Assembly: GCF_004337505.1 (NCBI RefSeq)
Contig: NZ_SJZI01000052.1
Span: forward strand, 62,001-126,000
Length of the DNA: 64,000 bases
Reading direction: 5' to 3'
Source of the DNA: Flaviaestuariibacter flavus
GTDB taxonomy: Bacteria > Bacteroidota > Bacteroidia > Chitinophagales > Chitinophagaceae
A model generated the notes under the pieces. The model was not told the DNA's origin. It ran no database searches and saw nothing but the letters and a program-made list of their open reading frames with translations. The position numbers and the translations under genes are program-made. How positions within the stretch are numbered: the stretch's first letter is position 1; every line of letters begins with the position of its first letter. Shown here one piece after another: positions 34,270 through 43,470 of this stretch.

Positions 34270-37200
34270 ATGGAAAAGAAAATTGCCAAACTCCTGGTCG
34301 CCAACCGCGGCGAGATTGCCATCCGTGTGCTCCGCGCCTGCTCCGAGCTGGAGATCCGCACCGTGGCCATCTACACCTTTGAAGACCGCTATTCGCTGCA
34401 CCGCTATAAGGCAGACGAAGCCTACCAGGTGGGCCGCGACGACGACCCGCTGAAGCCCTACCTCGATATCGAAGCGATACTGGCCATTGCCCGCGATTGC
34501 GGCGCCGAAGCCATCCACCCGGGCTACGGCTTCCTGTCGGAGAACTACCACTTTGCGCAGCGCTGCCGCGAGGAAGGCATCGTCTTCATCGGCCCCGACC
34601 CCGAGGTGATGCAGCAGCTCGGCGATAAGGTTCTTGCTAAAAATATCGCCCGCAAATGCGGCGTGCCCATGATCGAGAGCAGCCAGGTGCCGCTGGATTC
34701 ACTGGAGGCGGCGCAGGCCGAGGCGGCCCGCATCGGCTTCCCGCTGATGCTCAAAGCGGCTGCCGGCGGCGGCGGACGCGGCATGCGCGTCATCCGCAGC
34801 GGGGAGGAGCTGGAAAAGAGCTTCCCCGAAGCCCGCCGCGAGGCAAAGAATGCCTTCGGCGACGATACCGTATTTTTTGAAAAATTCATCGAGCAGCCCA
34901 AACACATCGAGGTGCAGGTGGTGGCCGACCGGCACGGCAACGTGATGCACCTCTACGAGCGCGACTGCAGCCTGCAGCGCCGTTTCCAGAAGATCGTGGA
35001 GGTGGCGCCGGCATTCGACCTGCCGCAGCAGTCGCGGCAAAAGCTGTATGACTACGCCGTGCAGCTATGCCGTGAAGTAGGCTACAATAACGTCGGCACC
35101 GTAGAGTTCCTGGTGGACACGGATGGCGAAGTTTATTTCATTGAAGTGAACCCGCGCATCCAGGTGGAGCACACCGTAACCGAGATGGTGACCGGCTTCG
35201 ACATTGTAAAGACGCAGATTCGCATTGCCGAAGGGTACCCGCTTCATGGCGAGGTGATCGGCTTCCCGGCGCAGGACGCAGTGCCGCTCAACGGTTACGC
35301 TATCCAGTGCCGCATCACCACGGAAGACCCCGAGAACGACTTTATGCCCGACTACGGCACCGTGCTGGCCTACCGCTCGGCCGAAGGCTTCGGCATCCGC
35401 CTCGACGAAGGATCGGTATACAACGGCGTCAAGATCTCGCCCTTCTTCGACTCGCTGCTGGTAAAGGTCACCGCGCACTCCTCCACCGTGCGCGACGCCG
35501 TACAGAAGCTGCGGCGCGCACTCAACGAGTTCCGCATCCGCGGGGTAAAAACCAATATCCGGTTCCTCCTCAACATCATCACGCACCCCGAATTCATCGC
35601 GGGCCGGTCTACGGTCAACTTCCTGCAGCAGCACCCCGAGGTGTTTACCTACCGCACCGCCCAGGACCGCGGCACCCGAATCCTGCGTTACCTCGCCGAC
35701 ATCTCGGTAAACGGTCATCCCGACGTAAAGCATCCCGACAAGCGCAAGGTTTTTGAAAAACCCATTGACCTGCCCTTCGACAAGGAGCGCGGCTTTGCCG
35801 ACGGTACGAAACAATTGCTGCAGCGCCTCGGTCCGGAGGGACTTGCCCAGTGGCTGCTCCAGGAAAAGCCGATCCATTATACCGACACCACCTACCGCGA
35901 CGCGCACCAAAGCCTGCTGGCCACACGGGTGCGTACCACGGATATGCTCAAGGCCGCATCGTCGTTTGCGCAGCACTTCCCGCAAACCTTCTCCATGGAA
36001 GTGTGGGGCGGCGCCACCTTCGACGTGTGCATGCGCTTCCTCTATGAAGATCCCTGGGAGCGCCTGCGGCTGCTGCGCGCGGCCATTCCCAACATCCTGT
36101 TGCAGATGCTGCTGCGCGGCGCCAACGCGGTCGGGTATAAAGCCTACCCCGACAACCTCGTGGAGGAGTTTGTGGTGAAAAGCTGGGAGACCGGTATCGA
36201 CGTGTTCCGCATCTTCGACTCGCTCAACTGGATGCCGAATATGGAGAAAAGCATCGGGGCGGTGCGGATGAAAACCGGGGCCGTGGCCGAAGTGGCGATG
36301 TGCTATACGGGCGATATCCAGGACCCGTCGCGAACCAAGTATACACTCCAGTACTACAAGCAGTTTGCCCGCGACATCGAGAACGCCGGCGCTCATATTC
36401 TTGCCGTCAAAGACATGAGCGGCCTGCTGAAACCGATGGCCGCCTACGAGCTTGTGAGTGAACTGAAGCAGACCGTGAAGATCCCGATCCACCTGCACAC
36501 CCACGATACTTCGTCGCTGCAGGCTGCTACCTATCTCAAGGCCATCGAGGCCGGGGTAGATGTGGTGGACGGCGCCATCGGCGCGCTGTCGGGACTCACC
36601 TCGCAGCCCAACCTCAATGCGCTGGTGGAAATGATGCGCTTCCAGGAGCGGGAGCTTCCCTACGACATCGAAACACTGAACAAGCATTCCACCTATTGGG
36701 AGGCGGTGCGCGAATATTATTATCCTTTCGAAAGCGGGCTCAAGGCTTCCAGTGCCGAGGTTTTCTACCACGAGATTCCCGGCGGCCAGTATTCCAACCT
36801 GAAACCGCAGGCGCAATCACTTGGCCTCGGCGATCATATGGAAGACATTAAAAAGGCCTACCGGGAGGTGAACGAATTGTTCGGCGATATCGTCAAGGTA
36901 ACGCCTTCCTCGAAGGTAGTGGGCGATATGGCGCTCTTCATGGTGTCGAACAACCTGCGGAAGGAAGACATTCTCGAGCGCGGCCACACCCTTTCTTTTC
37001 CCGAGTCGGTGGTGTCGCTCTTCCGCGGCGACATCGGGCAGCCCGTGGGCGGCTTCGACCCGACGCTCCAGAAGATCATACTTCGCGACATCGTTCCGTA
37101 TACCGAGCGTCCGAACGAGCACCTCGAGCCGGTGGACTTTGAGGCGACCTTCGCGGACTTCAAAAAGCTTTTCGGCGAAGCGGTGACAGAAAAAGACCTG

Positions 37201-37716
37201 CTGTCGTGGTTGCTGTACCCGAAGGTGTTTGAGGAATACTGGCAGAAGCGCCAGGCCTACGGCGAGCTGTGGCCCCTGCCTACCCCGAACTTCTTCTACG
37301 GGCTGCGCAACGACGAGGAGGTGCTCATCAACATCGACCGCGGCAAGAGCATCCTGGTGCGCCTGCTTACCTGCAGCGAGCCGGATGCCGAGGGCAAGCG
37401 CAAGGTGTTCCTGCGCCTCAACGGGCAAACCCGCATCATGGAAGTGCAGGACGCCTCGATCAAAACGGTGGTGGTAGAAAACGAAAAAGCGCAAAAGAAC
37501 AACCCCGGCCATATTGCCGCTCCGCTACAGGGCAAGCTCTCGCAATTCCTCATCAAGGAAGGGCAGGAGGTAAAGCTGAACCAGCCCCTCTTCGTGATCG
37601 AAGCAATGAAAATGGAAACCACCATTACGGCCACCCGCACCGGGAAGGTGGGCCGCCTTGTGCTTCCTGCGGGAAAGATGGTGAAGGCGGATGACCTCGT
37701 ACTTACCCTGGAGTAG
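34270..37716 (+). CDS. pyc: Pyruvate carboxylase
   Basis: 1148-residue single-chain enzyme that makes oxaloacetate from pyruvate and bicarbonate (anaplerosis, gluconeogenesis). Biotin carboxylase domain at residues about 5-455 (NRGEIAIRVLRACSEL, the glycine-rich AAGGGGRGMR loop, EVNPRIQVEHTVTE). Carboxyltransferase domain at about 535-810 with TYRDAHQSLLATRVRT and the metal ligands in HLHTHDTS. Then the PYC tetramerisation/allosteric region and the C-terminal biotinyl domain with Lys1114 in EAMKMETT. Length and order are standard for the alpha4-type enzyme. Preceded by a repeat-rich gap with CACTTTTG about 30 bp upstream as a poor -7 candidate, and followed by a strong terminator. Confidence 0.96.
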   Translation: MEKKIAKLLVANRGEIAIRVLRACSELEIRTVAIYTFEDRYSLHRYKADEAYQVGRDDDPLKPYLDIEAILAIARDCGAEAIHPGYGFLSENYHFAQRCREEGIVFIGPDPEVMQQLGDKVLAKNIARKCGVPMIESSQVPLDSLEAAQAEAARIGFPLMLKAAAGGGGRGMRVIRSGEELEKSFPEARREAKNAFGDDTVFFEKFIEQPKHIEVQVVADRHGNVMHLYERDCSLQRRFQKIVEVAPAFDLPQQSRQKLYDYAVQLCREVGYNNVGTVEFLVDTDGEVYFIEVNPRIQVEHTVTEMVTGFDIVKTQIRIAEGYPLHGEVIGFPAQDAVPLNGYAIQCRITTEDPENDFMPDYGTVLAYRSAEGFGIRLDEGSVYNGVKISPFFDSLLVKVTAHSSTVRDAVQKLRRALNEFRIRGVKTNIRFLLNIITHPEFIAGRSTVNFLQQHPEVFTYRTAQDRGTRILRYLADISVNGHPDVKHPDKRKVFEKPIDLPFDKERGFADGTKQLLQRLGPEGLAQWLLQEKPIHYTDTTYRDAHQSLLATRVRTTDMLKAASSFAQHFPQTFSMEVWGGATFDVCMRFLYEDPWERLRLLRAAIPNILLQMLLRGANAVGYKAYPDNLVEEFVVKSWETGIDVFRIFDSLNWMPNMEKSIGAVRMKTGAVAEVAMCYTGDIQDPSRTKYTLQYYKQFARDIENAGAHILAVKDMSGLLKPMAAYELVSELKQTVKIPIHLHTHDTSSLQAATYLKAIEAGVDVVDGAIGALSGLTSQPNLNALVEMMRFQERELPYDIETLNKHSTYWEAVREYYYPFESGLKASSAEVFYHEIPGGQYSNLKPQAQSLGLGDHMEDIKKAYREVNELFGDIVKVTPSSKVVGDMALFMVSNNLRKEDILERGHTLSFPESVVSLFRGDIGQPVGGFDPTLQKIILRDIVPYTERPNEHLEPVDFEATFADFKKLFGEAVTEKDLLSWLLYPKVFEEYWQKRQAYGELWPLPTPNFFYGLRNDEEVLINIDRGKSILVRLLTCSEPDAEGKRKVFLRLNGQTRIMEVQDASIKTVVVENEKAQKNNPGHIAAPLQGKLSQFLIKEGQEVKLNQPLFVIEAMKMETTITATRTGKVGRLVLPAGKMVKADDLVLTLE

Positions 37717-37830
37717 TGTGCTGGTTTGCTAGTGTGCTAAAGATGAAACCCTGCCCCTGGCAGGGTTTCATCTTTTCCGGTATCTCGAATGATTCAGCAC
37801 ATGAGCACACTATCCCATGAGCACACTGTT
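37717..37830. repeat. Inverted GTGTGCT / AGCACAC tracts around a terminator
   Basis: Immediately after the pyc stop, GTGTGCTGGTTTGCTAGTGT is mirrored at about 37796-37830 by CAGCACATGAGCACACT and a further ATGAGCACACT. The pyc terminator sits between the arms. Confidence 0.5.
37742..37776 (+). terminator. Intrinsic terminator of pyc
   Basis: A GATGAAACCCTGCC / GGCAGGGTTTCATC stem (14 bp, 3-base loop) followed by TTTT. Confidence 0.92.
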
Positions 37831-37886
37831 TTTGTGGCACAGATTTGTGTTGTATAAGGAGGACGACCGACTGAAAACACACACCC

Positions 37887-39011
37887 ATGAAATGGCTTTT
37901 TGCCCTGGCCTTACTGTTATCCGGCAGCGCTACCCTTGGTGGTGGTGAGCTGCCCTCCTCCGACGAAACGAACGAGCAGCGGCTCTTTATCATCACCCTT
38001 GACGGATACCGGTGGCAGGAACTCTTTGGCGGCGCCGACGAGACGATCATCCGGGATCCGAAATACACTGCCGATACCGCTTTTACCCGCGCCCTCTATT
38101 GGGATGCCGACCCGCAACGCCGGCGCGAACGCCTGATGCCCTTTTTCTGGAACGTGATCGCAAAGCAGGGACAGCTGCACGGCAACCGCCGCCTCGGCAA
38201 CTTCGTCAACACCAGCAACCTGTATGGCATTTCCTATCCAGGGTATAACGAGATCTTCACCGGTTCCCCCGACCTGTTCATTTCCACCAACGAGAAAGTG
38301 CGCAACCAGAACCGCAACGTGCTGGAGCAGCTCGCCGCAGATCCCGCGCTCAACGGCCGGGTGGCGGCTTTTGCTTCCTGGGATGTGATGCCTTATATCC
38401 TCAATCGCGACCGCAGCGGCTTTTACCTCAACGCCGGCGCCGAGAGCGTTCAGGATGAAGGTATCGGCGAGGGACAGAAGCAGCTCAACCGCCTGCTGGA
38501 GCATCCTGAAAACGCTGAGCGTGCCACGCGTGACGACCGGATTACTTTTTTGTCGGCGCTCGACTATGTACGCCGTCATAAACCGCGCGTGTTTTACCTC
38601 GGGTTCAGCGGCACCGACGATGCGGGTCATGAAAAAAGCTACGACCGCTACCTACGCAGCGCCAACGAGGCCGACCGCATGATCGGGGAGCTGTGGGCTT
38701 ACCTGCAGTCGGACCCCGAATACCGCGGGCGCACTACGCTGCTTATCACCACCGACCATGGCCGCGGCGACAACCCGCGTAACTGGTCGGGGCATGGCTT
38801 CTTCGTGGGAGGCTCCTCGCAGACCTGGATGGCCTTGCTGGGCAACGCGGTGCAACCGATGGGCGAATGCGCCGACCAGCGGCAGCTCTACCAGAAACAG
38901 GTGGCGGCAACAATAGCCGTGCTCATGGGCAAGCGCAGCACCAAGGGTGCGGGCCTTCCGCTGACCTTCTTCCGCGGCACCGAGCCCTCCGCTTGGATCA
39001 CGGCCCGGTAG
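37887..39011 (+). CDS. Exported alkaline-phosphatase-superfamily protein
   Basis: 374 residues. Signal peptide MKWLFALALLLSGSATL or slightly longer. Metal-site motifs of the alkaline phosphatase/phosphodiesterase superfamily are present: FIITLDGYRWQE (first Asp), a small-residue nucleophile region in NTSNLYGISYPGYNE, GTDDAGHE (Asp and His), TTDHGRG and WSGHG (Asp-His and His). This is close to the nucleotide pyrophosphatase/phosphodiesterase and sulfatase-like branch. The exact substrate (phosphomonoester, diester or sulfate ester) cannot be told from the sequence. It stands alone between terminators. The start is the ATG at 37887, which gives a proper signal sequence. Confidence 0.82.
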   Translation: MKWLFALALLLSGSATLGGGELPSSDETNEQRLFIITLDGYRWQELFGGADETIIRDPKYTADTAFTRALYWDADPQRRRERLMPFFWNVIAKQGQLHGNRRLGNFVNTSNLYGISYPGYNEIFTGSPDLFISTNEKVRNQNRNVLEQLAADPALNGRVAAFASWDVMPYILNRDRSGFYLNAGAESVQDEGIGEGQKQLNRLLEHPENAERATRDDRITFLSALDYVRRHKPRVFYLGFSGTDDAGHEKSYDRYLRSANEADRMIGELWAYLQSDPEYRGRTTLLITTDHGRGDNPRNWSGHGFFVGGSSQTWMALLGNAVQPMGECADQRQLYQKQVAATIAVLMGKRSTKGAGLPLTFFRGTEPSAWITAR

Positions 39012-39038
39012 TAGCGCGGCTGTCGTTGATTAACGTTT

Positions 39039-39067
39039 CAAAGAGGGCGGGCCTGCGGCTCTCTTTT
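39039..39067 (+). terminator. Probable terminator of the phosphatase gene
   Basis: AAAGAGGGC / GCTCTCTTT form a stem with one G-T pair around a GC-rich loop, followed by TT. It lies just after the stop and before a repeat element. Confidence 0.55.
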
Positions 39068-39068
39068 C

Positions 39069-39223
39069 CACAACGGCACGACGACACGAAGGCACAATGT
39101 TTTTCCTTTATTTCACCGTCGACAGGTTGCGGCTAATATATCCTACAAACGACGAATAAGTACGTTTTCCCCGTCGTGTCTTTGCGCCGTCATGCCTTGG
39201 TGAACAAGGCCGCTTGCGGCCGG
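39069..39223. repeat. Inverted-repeat element, GGCACGACG family, copy B
   Basis: The left arm ACAACGGCACGACGACACGA pairs with a right arm containing CCGTCGTGTC and GCGCCGTCATGCC. It ends with CAAGGCCGCTTGCGGCC, exactly like copy A at 6571-6767. It fills most of the 39012-39361 gap; the remaining 140 bases before the next gene show nothing I can name. Confidence 0.7.
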
Positions 39224-39361
39224 GCTTAACAGGTCGGTTTCTCATCTTCTAACACTTCCGGGGGCGCTAAGTGTATCACCTTGTCGGCCCGTTAAAAGCG
39301 GCGCCGGGCGTGGATTGTGGCATGTTTTTTCTTCCTCCGTATTCAAACAAAAACCTTCGTC

Positions 39362-39595
39362 ATGGGGATGCAGATCGTGGTGGATTACAATCAGCAGGCG
39401 GTGACCTACGACGTGACCGCGCAGGAGAAAGATGTATACCGCCTTTGCCTCAACGGGTACACGCAGCAGGGGCCTGAATATATCCCGAGCAAGATCCATA
39501 TCCGTCGTAAAGGAAAAGTGTGGATAAGTGACCTGGAGAATTACCGGGAGCTGGTAGGTGCTTTGCTGGTAGAGTTAGTGCGGTTCTCCACCTGA
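39362..39595 (+). CDS. Small hypothetical protein (77 residues)
   Basis: 77-residue soluble protein starting MGMQIVVDYNQQAVTYDV; the second Met (39368) is an alternative start. It has alternating beta strands (KIHIRRKGKVWISDLE) and a C-terminal helix (YRELVGALLVELVRF), with no signal peptide or known motif. It lies 39 bp upstream of the isoaspartyl peptidase of the cyanophycin locus and on the same strand, so it may be co-transcribed with it. Function unknown. Confidence 0.65.
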   Translation: MGMQIVVDYNQQAVTYDVTAQEKDVYRLCLNGYTQQGPEYIPSKIHIRRKGKVWISDLENYRELVGALLVELVRFST

Positions 39596-39634
39596 CGGCA
39601 ACACAGTCGCGTATCAACCTCTAAAAGATCGGAC

Positions 39635-40564
39635 ATGAAAAAGTTTGCACTAGCGGTACACGGCGGTGCGGGCCCGGATTCGGACCACATCCGCAAGAAT
39701 ATGGACGGCTATAAGAAAGGCATCGATGACGCGCTGAACGCCGGTTACAAGGTTTTGGAAAAGGGCGGCTCGGCCCTCGACGCAGTGGAGGCAGCGGTGA
39801 ATTCGCTTGAAGACAACCCGCTCTTTAACGCAGGCCGTGGGGCTGCTATCAATGACGCCGGCGAAGTACAAATGTGTTCTTCTATCTGCGATGGCAAAAA
39901 ACTCAAAATGGGATCGGTGGCTCTGGTCAGGAATGTGCGCAACCCTGTATCGCTGGCGCGCGAGGTGATGGAAAAGACAAAGCATATTTCGCTCGGCGCT
40001 TTCGGTGCACTGGAGTTTGCCAAAGAGATCAAGGCGCCCATGGAGCCCGACGCCTATTTCATTACGGAACACCAGTTTGATGTGTACCTCGAGGAGCGTG
40101 AGAAAAAACGCCACAAGGGCATCGATGCGGCGATGCCGCAGGTGGAGCGACGGGCGCACGGCACCGTAGGGGCAGTAGCGCTCGACACGCATGGCAATCT
40201 CGCCGTCGCTACCTCCACCGGCGGCACCGAGTTTGAAAAAGCCGGCCGCATCGGCGACTCTTCCATGGCGGGTATCGGCTCTTACGCCGACAACCGCTTT
40301 TTCGCTGTGTCCACGACCGGTGAAGGCGAAAGCCTCATCCGTCACGTTACTTCCTTTCACGTGGCCGCCCTCATGGAATACAAAGAATTCTCCCTTCAGG
40401 AGGCTTGTGATTACCTGATCGACGAGCGCTGTAAAGACGAAAAAGGAGATATGGGCATCCTTTCCATCGACACCAACGGCGAGGTGGTGTTCAAGTTCAA
40501 CTCCGATCGCATGCACCGGGGCTGTAAAGGCAGTGATGGATCGATAATGGTGGGAATTTATTAG
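39635..40564 (+). CDS. iaaA: Cytoplasmic isoaspartyl peptidase/L-asparaginase
   Basis: 309-residue Ntn-hydrolase, paralogue of the exported enzyme at 5496-6539, but starting directly MKKFALAVHGGAG without a signal peptide. The nucleophile is Thr177 in HGTVGAVALD, followed by ATSTGG; G-G-S-A-L-D-A-V-E-A-A is at about residue 46. Placed 127 bp from the 3' end of cyanophycin synthetase and next to cyanophycinase, it is well suited to hydrolyse beta-Asp-Arg, the product of cyanophycinase, to free Asp and Arg. Isoaspartyl dipeptidases of this family are known to do this in cyanobacteria. The role is inferred from family and context. Confidence 0.92.
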   Translation: MKKFALAVHGGAGPDSDHIRKNMDGYKKGIDDALNAGYKVLEKGGSALDAVEAAVNSLEDNPLFNAGRGAAINDAGEVQMCSSICDGKKLKMGSVALVRNVRNPVSLAREVMEKTKHISLGAFGALEFAKEIKAPMEPDAYFITEHQFDVYLEEREKKRHKGIDAAMPQVERRAHGTVGAVALDTHGNLAVATSTGGTEFEKAGRIGDSSMAGIGSYADNRFFAVSTTGEGESLIRHVTSFHVAALMEYKEFSLQEACDYLIDERCKDEKGDMGILSIDTNGEVVFKFNSDRMHRGCKGSDGSIMVGIY

Positions 40565-40628
40565 TAGCGGTGTAGTTCGGCTGCCCGCAACCTTGCTCAG
40601 GTTTTTGCTTCCTGTCACATAAAAAAAC

Positions 40629-40660
40629 AAATGCCCGGAACCAAGCGGTTCCGGGCATTT
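40629..40660 (-). terminator. Bidirectional terminator between iaaA and cphA
   Basis: A perfect 14-bp stem AAATGCCCGGAACC / GGTTCCGGGCATTT with an AAGC loop. The seven A at 40621-40627 give a T-run on the minus strand after cphA. Confidence 0.9.
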
Positions 40661-40691
40661 GCATTCTGAGATATGAGATCCCAGATCTCTT

Positions 40692-43316
40692 TTATCCCGC
40701 CATCGCGGTTACCTGCTTATGCGCCAGCTCCTTGAGCCGCGCGATCACCTGCTGCACGTTCTCTACCAGTATTACCACAAGGTCGCCGGGCTGCGCCTTA
40801 CCCAGTGCGTAGCCAACCGCCTCGAGCTCGTCGGGGCAGTACGCCACTTTCATGTACGGGTTGGCATTCATAATGCCGCTGCGCAGCAGTGAGGCGATCT
40901 CAAACTCGGTGCGGCCGCGGAGATCAACATCACAGCGGATCACGATCTCGTCGAAGATGCGGGCCGACTCTGCACCCATGGCGATGATGTCTTCGTTGCG
41001 GCGGTCACCGACGCCGGTGATGACACCGAGCCTGCGCTCCGCGCGCGCCGCACGCACGTATTCGCCGAGTGCCCTGAGGCCATGAGCATTGTGCGCATAG
41101 TCTACCAGCACCGTCACCTCGCCTACATTGAAGTGGTTCATGCGGCCCGGCGTGTCTTCGGTGGAATTCCGGAAGCGGCGCAGCACGCAACGGATGGCCG
41201 GCATGCTGATGCCCGATACATAGGCCGCCAGCGTTGCTCCGAGCACGTTGGCAATATTGAAGCGTGCCGCGCCGCCGAAGGCGATCGGTACGTTCTCCAC
41301 CGCTTCGATGGGAATGAGCTGGTTGCCCTTTCGGATCATGATATAGCCTTCATCGTAGGTGGCTGCAAGCCCGCCGGCTTCGCAGTGCCGCTGCACGCGG
41401 ATATTATCGGCGTGCAGCGAGAAGAGTACCACCTCACCCTGCACAAAGTTGCGCATCGCGTATACGCGGTCGTCGTCGGCATTGAGGATCACATGGCCGC
41501 CAGGACGCACCGACGCGGCTACCACGCCCTTCACGCGGGCCAGGGCTTCGAGGTCGTAGATGCCGCCGAGCCCGAGGTGGTCTTCGGCAATATTGGTAAT
41601 GACCGCCACATCGCTGCTGTCGAAGCCGAGACCGGAGCGAAGGATGCCGCCGCGTGCGCATTCGAGCACCGCGAATTCAACCGAGGTGTCTTTCAGCACA
41701 GCCTGCGCGGAGGCAGGCCCGGAGCAGTCGCCTTTATAAATAAGATCGCCATTGAGGTAGATACCATCGGTGGTGGTGAGGCCGGTGTTGAACCCACCCT
41801 GCCGCGCCATCTGTGCAATGAGACGCGTGGTGGTGGTTTTGCCGTTGGTGCCCGTTACAGCCACCACCGGGATGCGACCGGTGCCGCCTTCCGGGAAGAG
41901 CATGTCGAGCACCGGCGCTGCCACGTTGCGCGGCTCGCCAAAGGTCGGGTCCAGGTGCATCCGGAAGCCGGGCGCGGCGTTTACCTCGATAATCGCGCCG
42001 CCGTTGGTCATGATGGGCGTGGAAAGATCGGGCGCCATGATGTCGATGCCGCAGATGTCAAGACTGATGATGCGGGCAACGCGTTCGAACAACCGGATAT
42101 TCTGCGGGTGCACGCGGCCCGTTATGTCTTCGGCGGTACCGCCGGTGCTCAGGTTGGCGGTCGACTTGAGATGTACTTCCTCGCCTTCCTTAGGCACGGT
42201 GTCGAGTGTGTAGCCTTTGCGCGCAAGGAGCTCGAGGGAGGCGCCGTCGATGCAGATTTTTGTAAGCACGTTGGCGTGGCCATTGCCGCGGCGCGGGTCG
42301 CGGTTCACTTCTTCCACCAGCTGCGCGATGGTATGCAGGCCGTCGCCGAAGACTGCAGCCGGAGTGCGGCGCGCGGCCGCCACGAAGCGGTTGTTGATGA
42401 CGAGTGCGCGGAAATCTGAGCCGTAGATATACCGCTCAATCAATACCCGGTTGGAATAGAGCAAAGCTTTAGCAAAAGCTTCACGGGCGGCGGCTTCCGT
42501 GCGGATATTCACGGTAGCGCCCTTGCCCTGGTGACCGTCGAGCGGTTTCACCACAATGGGGAAACCCAGCTCGGCGATGGCCTCGGGGAGGTTTTCCACA
42601 TGCCTCAATACGGTCCCATTCGGAACGGGTATGAAAGCATCGCTGAGTAACTGCTTGGTGGCCTGCTTGTCGCCGGCCTTATCGATGGCAATGCCGCTGG
42701 TTCGCCCCGTAATGGTGGCTTCAATGCGCTGCTGGCGCGCGCCGTACCCAAGCTGTACATAGGCGCCGTCGTCGAGGCGGATTATGGGAATGCGGCGTCG
42801 GCGGGCCTCCAGCACCAGGGAGGCTGTGCTGGGTCCGAAGGCGACATCCTCGCGAAGCACGCGCAGCTCGTCGATGACGGGGCCGAGGTCATAGGGCTGG
42901 CCGGTGAGCAGGGCTTCCAGCAAGGCTACAGCCGTGGTTCCCGCCAGCCGGCCGCAGGGCTCCTCGCAGTACATAAAGGCGGCCTGGTACTCACCCGGCT
43001 TACCGCCGGTAGCCAGCACGTCGCTAAAGAAAGCGGTCATCCCCGCCTGCTGCTGAAGCTCAAGGGCGGCGCTCACGATGAGCTCGCAGAGCACCTGTCC
43101 GGGCGGGAGTGAAAGAAGCCCATCGCCACGGCCGGGGGTAAAGGTGCGGCGGCTGATGCCGGGAAGCACCTCTTTAAGCGCGGCGGCCAGTTGGGGAATA
43201 TGGGCTGATTGGGTTTCGAGCAGGGGCTGCAGGTCCAGGTGCAGCACGATCAGTTGGTGGTGCTGCATCGACCAGAAATTCGGTCCGCGCAGCACATTCA
43301 TACTTTTAAGTAGCAT
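40692..43316 (-). CDS. cphA: Cyanophycin synthetase
   Basis: 874-residue ATP-dependent ligase that builds cyanophycin (multi-L-arginyl-poly-L-aspartate), a nitrogen and carbon store. It begins with the family pattern NVLRGPNFWS. There is an N-terminal domain to about residue 160, an ATP-grasp domain at about 210-470 (KPLDGHQGKGATVNI; EVNAAPGFRMHLDP), and a Mur-ligase-like domain from about 485 with the P-loop GTNGKTTTTRL (Lys493). Length is the standard of the two-module enzyme. The start at 43314-43316 is supported by GGAGG five bases upstream. It is divergent from cphB and convergent with the isoaspartyl peptidase gene, giving a complete synthesis and breakdown set. Confidence 0.95.
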   Translation of the reverse strand: MLLKSMNVLRGPNFWSMQHHQLIVLHLDLQPLLETQSAHIPQLAAALKEVLPGISRRTFTPGRGDGLLSLPPGQVLCELIVSAALELQQQAGMTAFFSDVLATGGKPGEYQAAFMYCEEPCGRLAGTTAVALLEALLTGQPYDLGPVIDELRVLREDVAFGPSTASLVLEARRRRIPIIRLDDGAYVQLGYGARQQRIEATITGRTSGIAIDKAGDKQATKQLLSDAFIPVPNGTVLRHVENLPEAIAELGFPIVVKPLDGHQGKGATVNIRTEAAAREAFAKALLYSNRVLIERYIYGSDFRALVINNRFVAAARRTPAAVFGDGLHTIAQLVEEVNRDPRRGNGHANVLTKICIDGASLELLARKGYTLDTVPKEGEEVHLKSTANLSTGGTAEDITGRVHPQNIRLFERVARIISLDICGIDIMAPDLSTPIMTNGGAIIEVNAAPGFRMHLDPTFGEPRNVAAPVLDMLFPEGGTGRIPVVAVTGTNGKTTTTRLIAQMARQGGFNTGLTTTDGIYLNGDLIYKGDCSGPASAQAVLKDTSVEFAVLECARGGILRSGLGFDSSDVAVITNIAEDHLGLGGIYDLEALARVKGVVAASVRPGGHVILNADDDRVYAMRNFVQGEVVLFSLHADNIRVQRHCEAGGLAATYDEGYIMIRKGNQLIPIEAVENVPIAFGGAARFNIANVLGATLAAYVSGISMPAIRCVLRRFRNSTEDTPGRMNHFNVGEVTVLVDYAHNAHGLRALGEYVRAARAERRLGVITGVGDRRNEDIIAMGAESARIFDEIVIRCDVDLRGRTEFEIASLLRSGIMNANPYMKVAYCPDELEAVGYALGKAQPGDLVVILVENVQQVIARLKELAHKQVTAMAG

Positions 43317-43321
43317 GCAAT

Positions 43322-43326
43322 CCTCC
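43322..43326 (-). promoter_or_regulatory. Shine-Dalgarno sequence deciding the cphA start
   Basis: GGAGG lies five bases before the ATG at 43316, an unusually clear ribosome-binding site for this window. It favours this start over the in-frame Met five codons later. Confidence 0.6.
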
Positions 43327-43470
43327 GTGGTTTTGTACCAACAGATGAGAAATTTTTATGCCATATGCGGTGGCACCGGTTGAGTTAAAAGCATGATCCA
43401 GAAAGGAATGTCGTCCTGCCTGTTAATAAGGATCGTGTTTTGCGGCACAGGTTTTATAACCCCTGTGTGC

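Noticed and set aside
43393-43470. N-terminal extension of cyanophycinase as a signal peptide
   Set aside because: The added stretch is Cys-rich and not a proper signal; the family starts at the Met at 43471 and acts in the cytoplasm.
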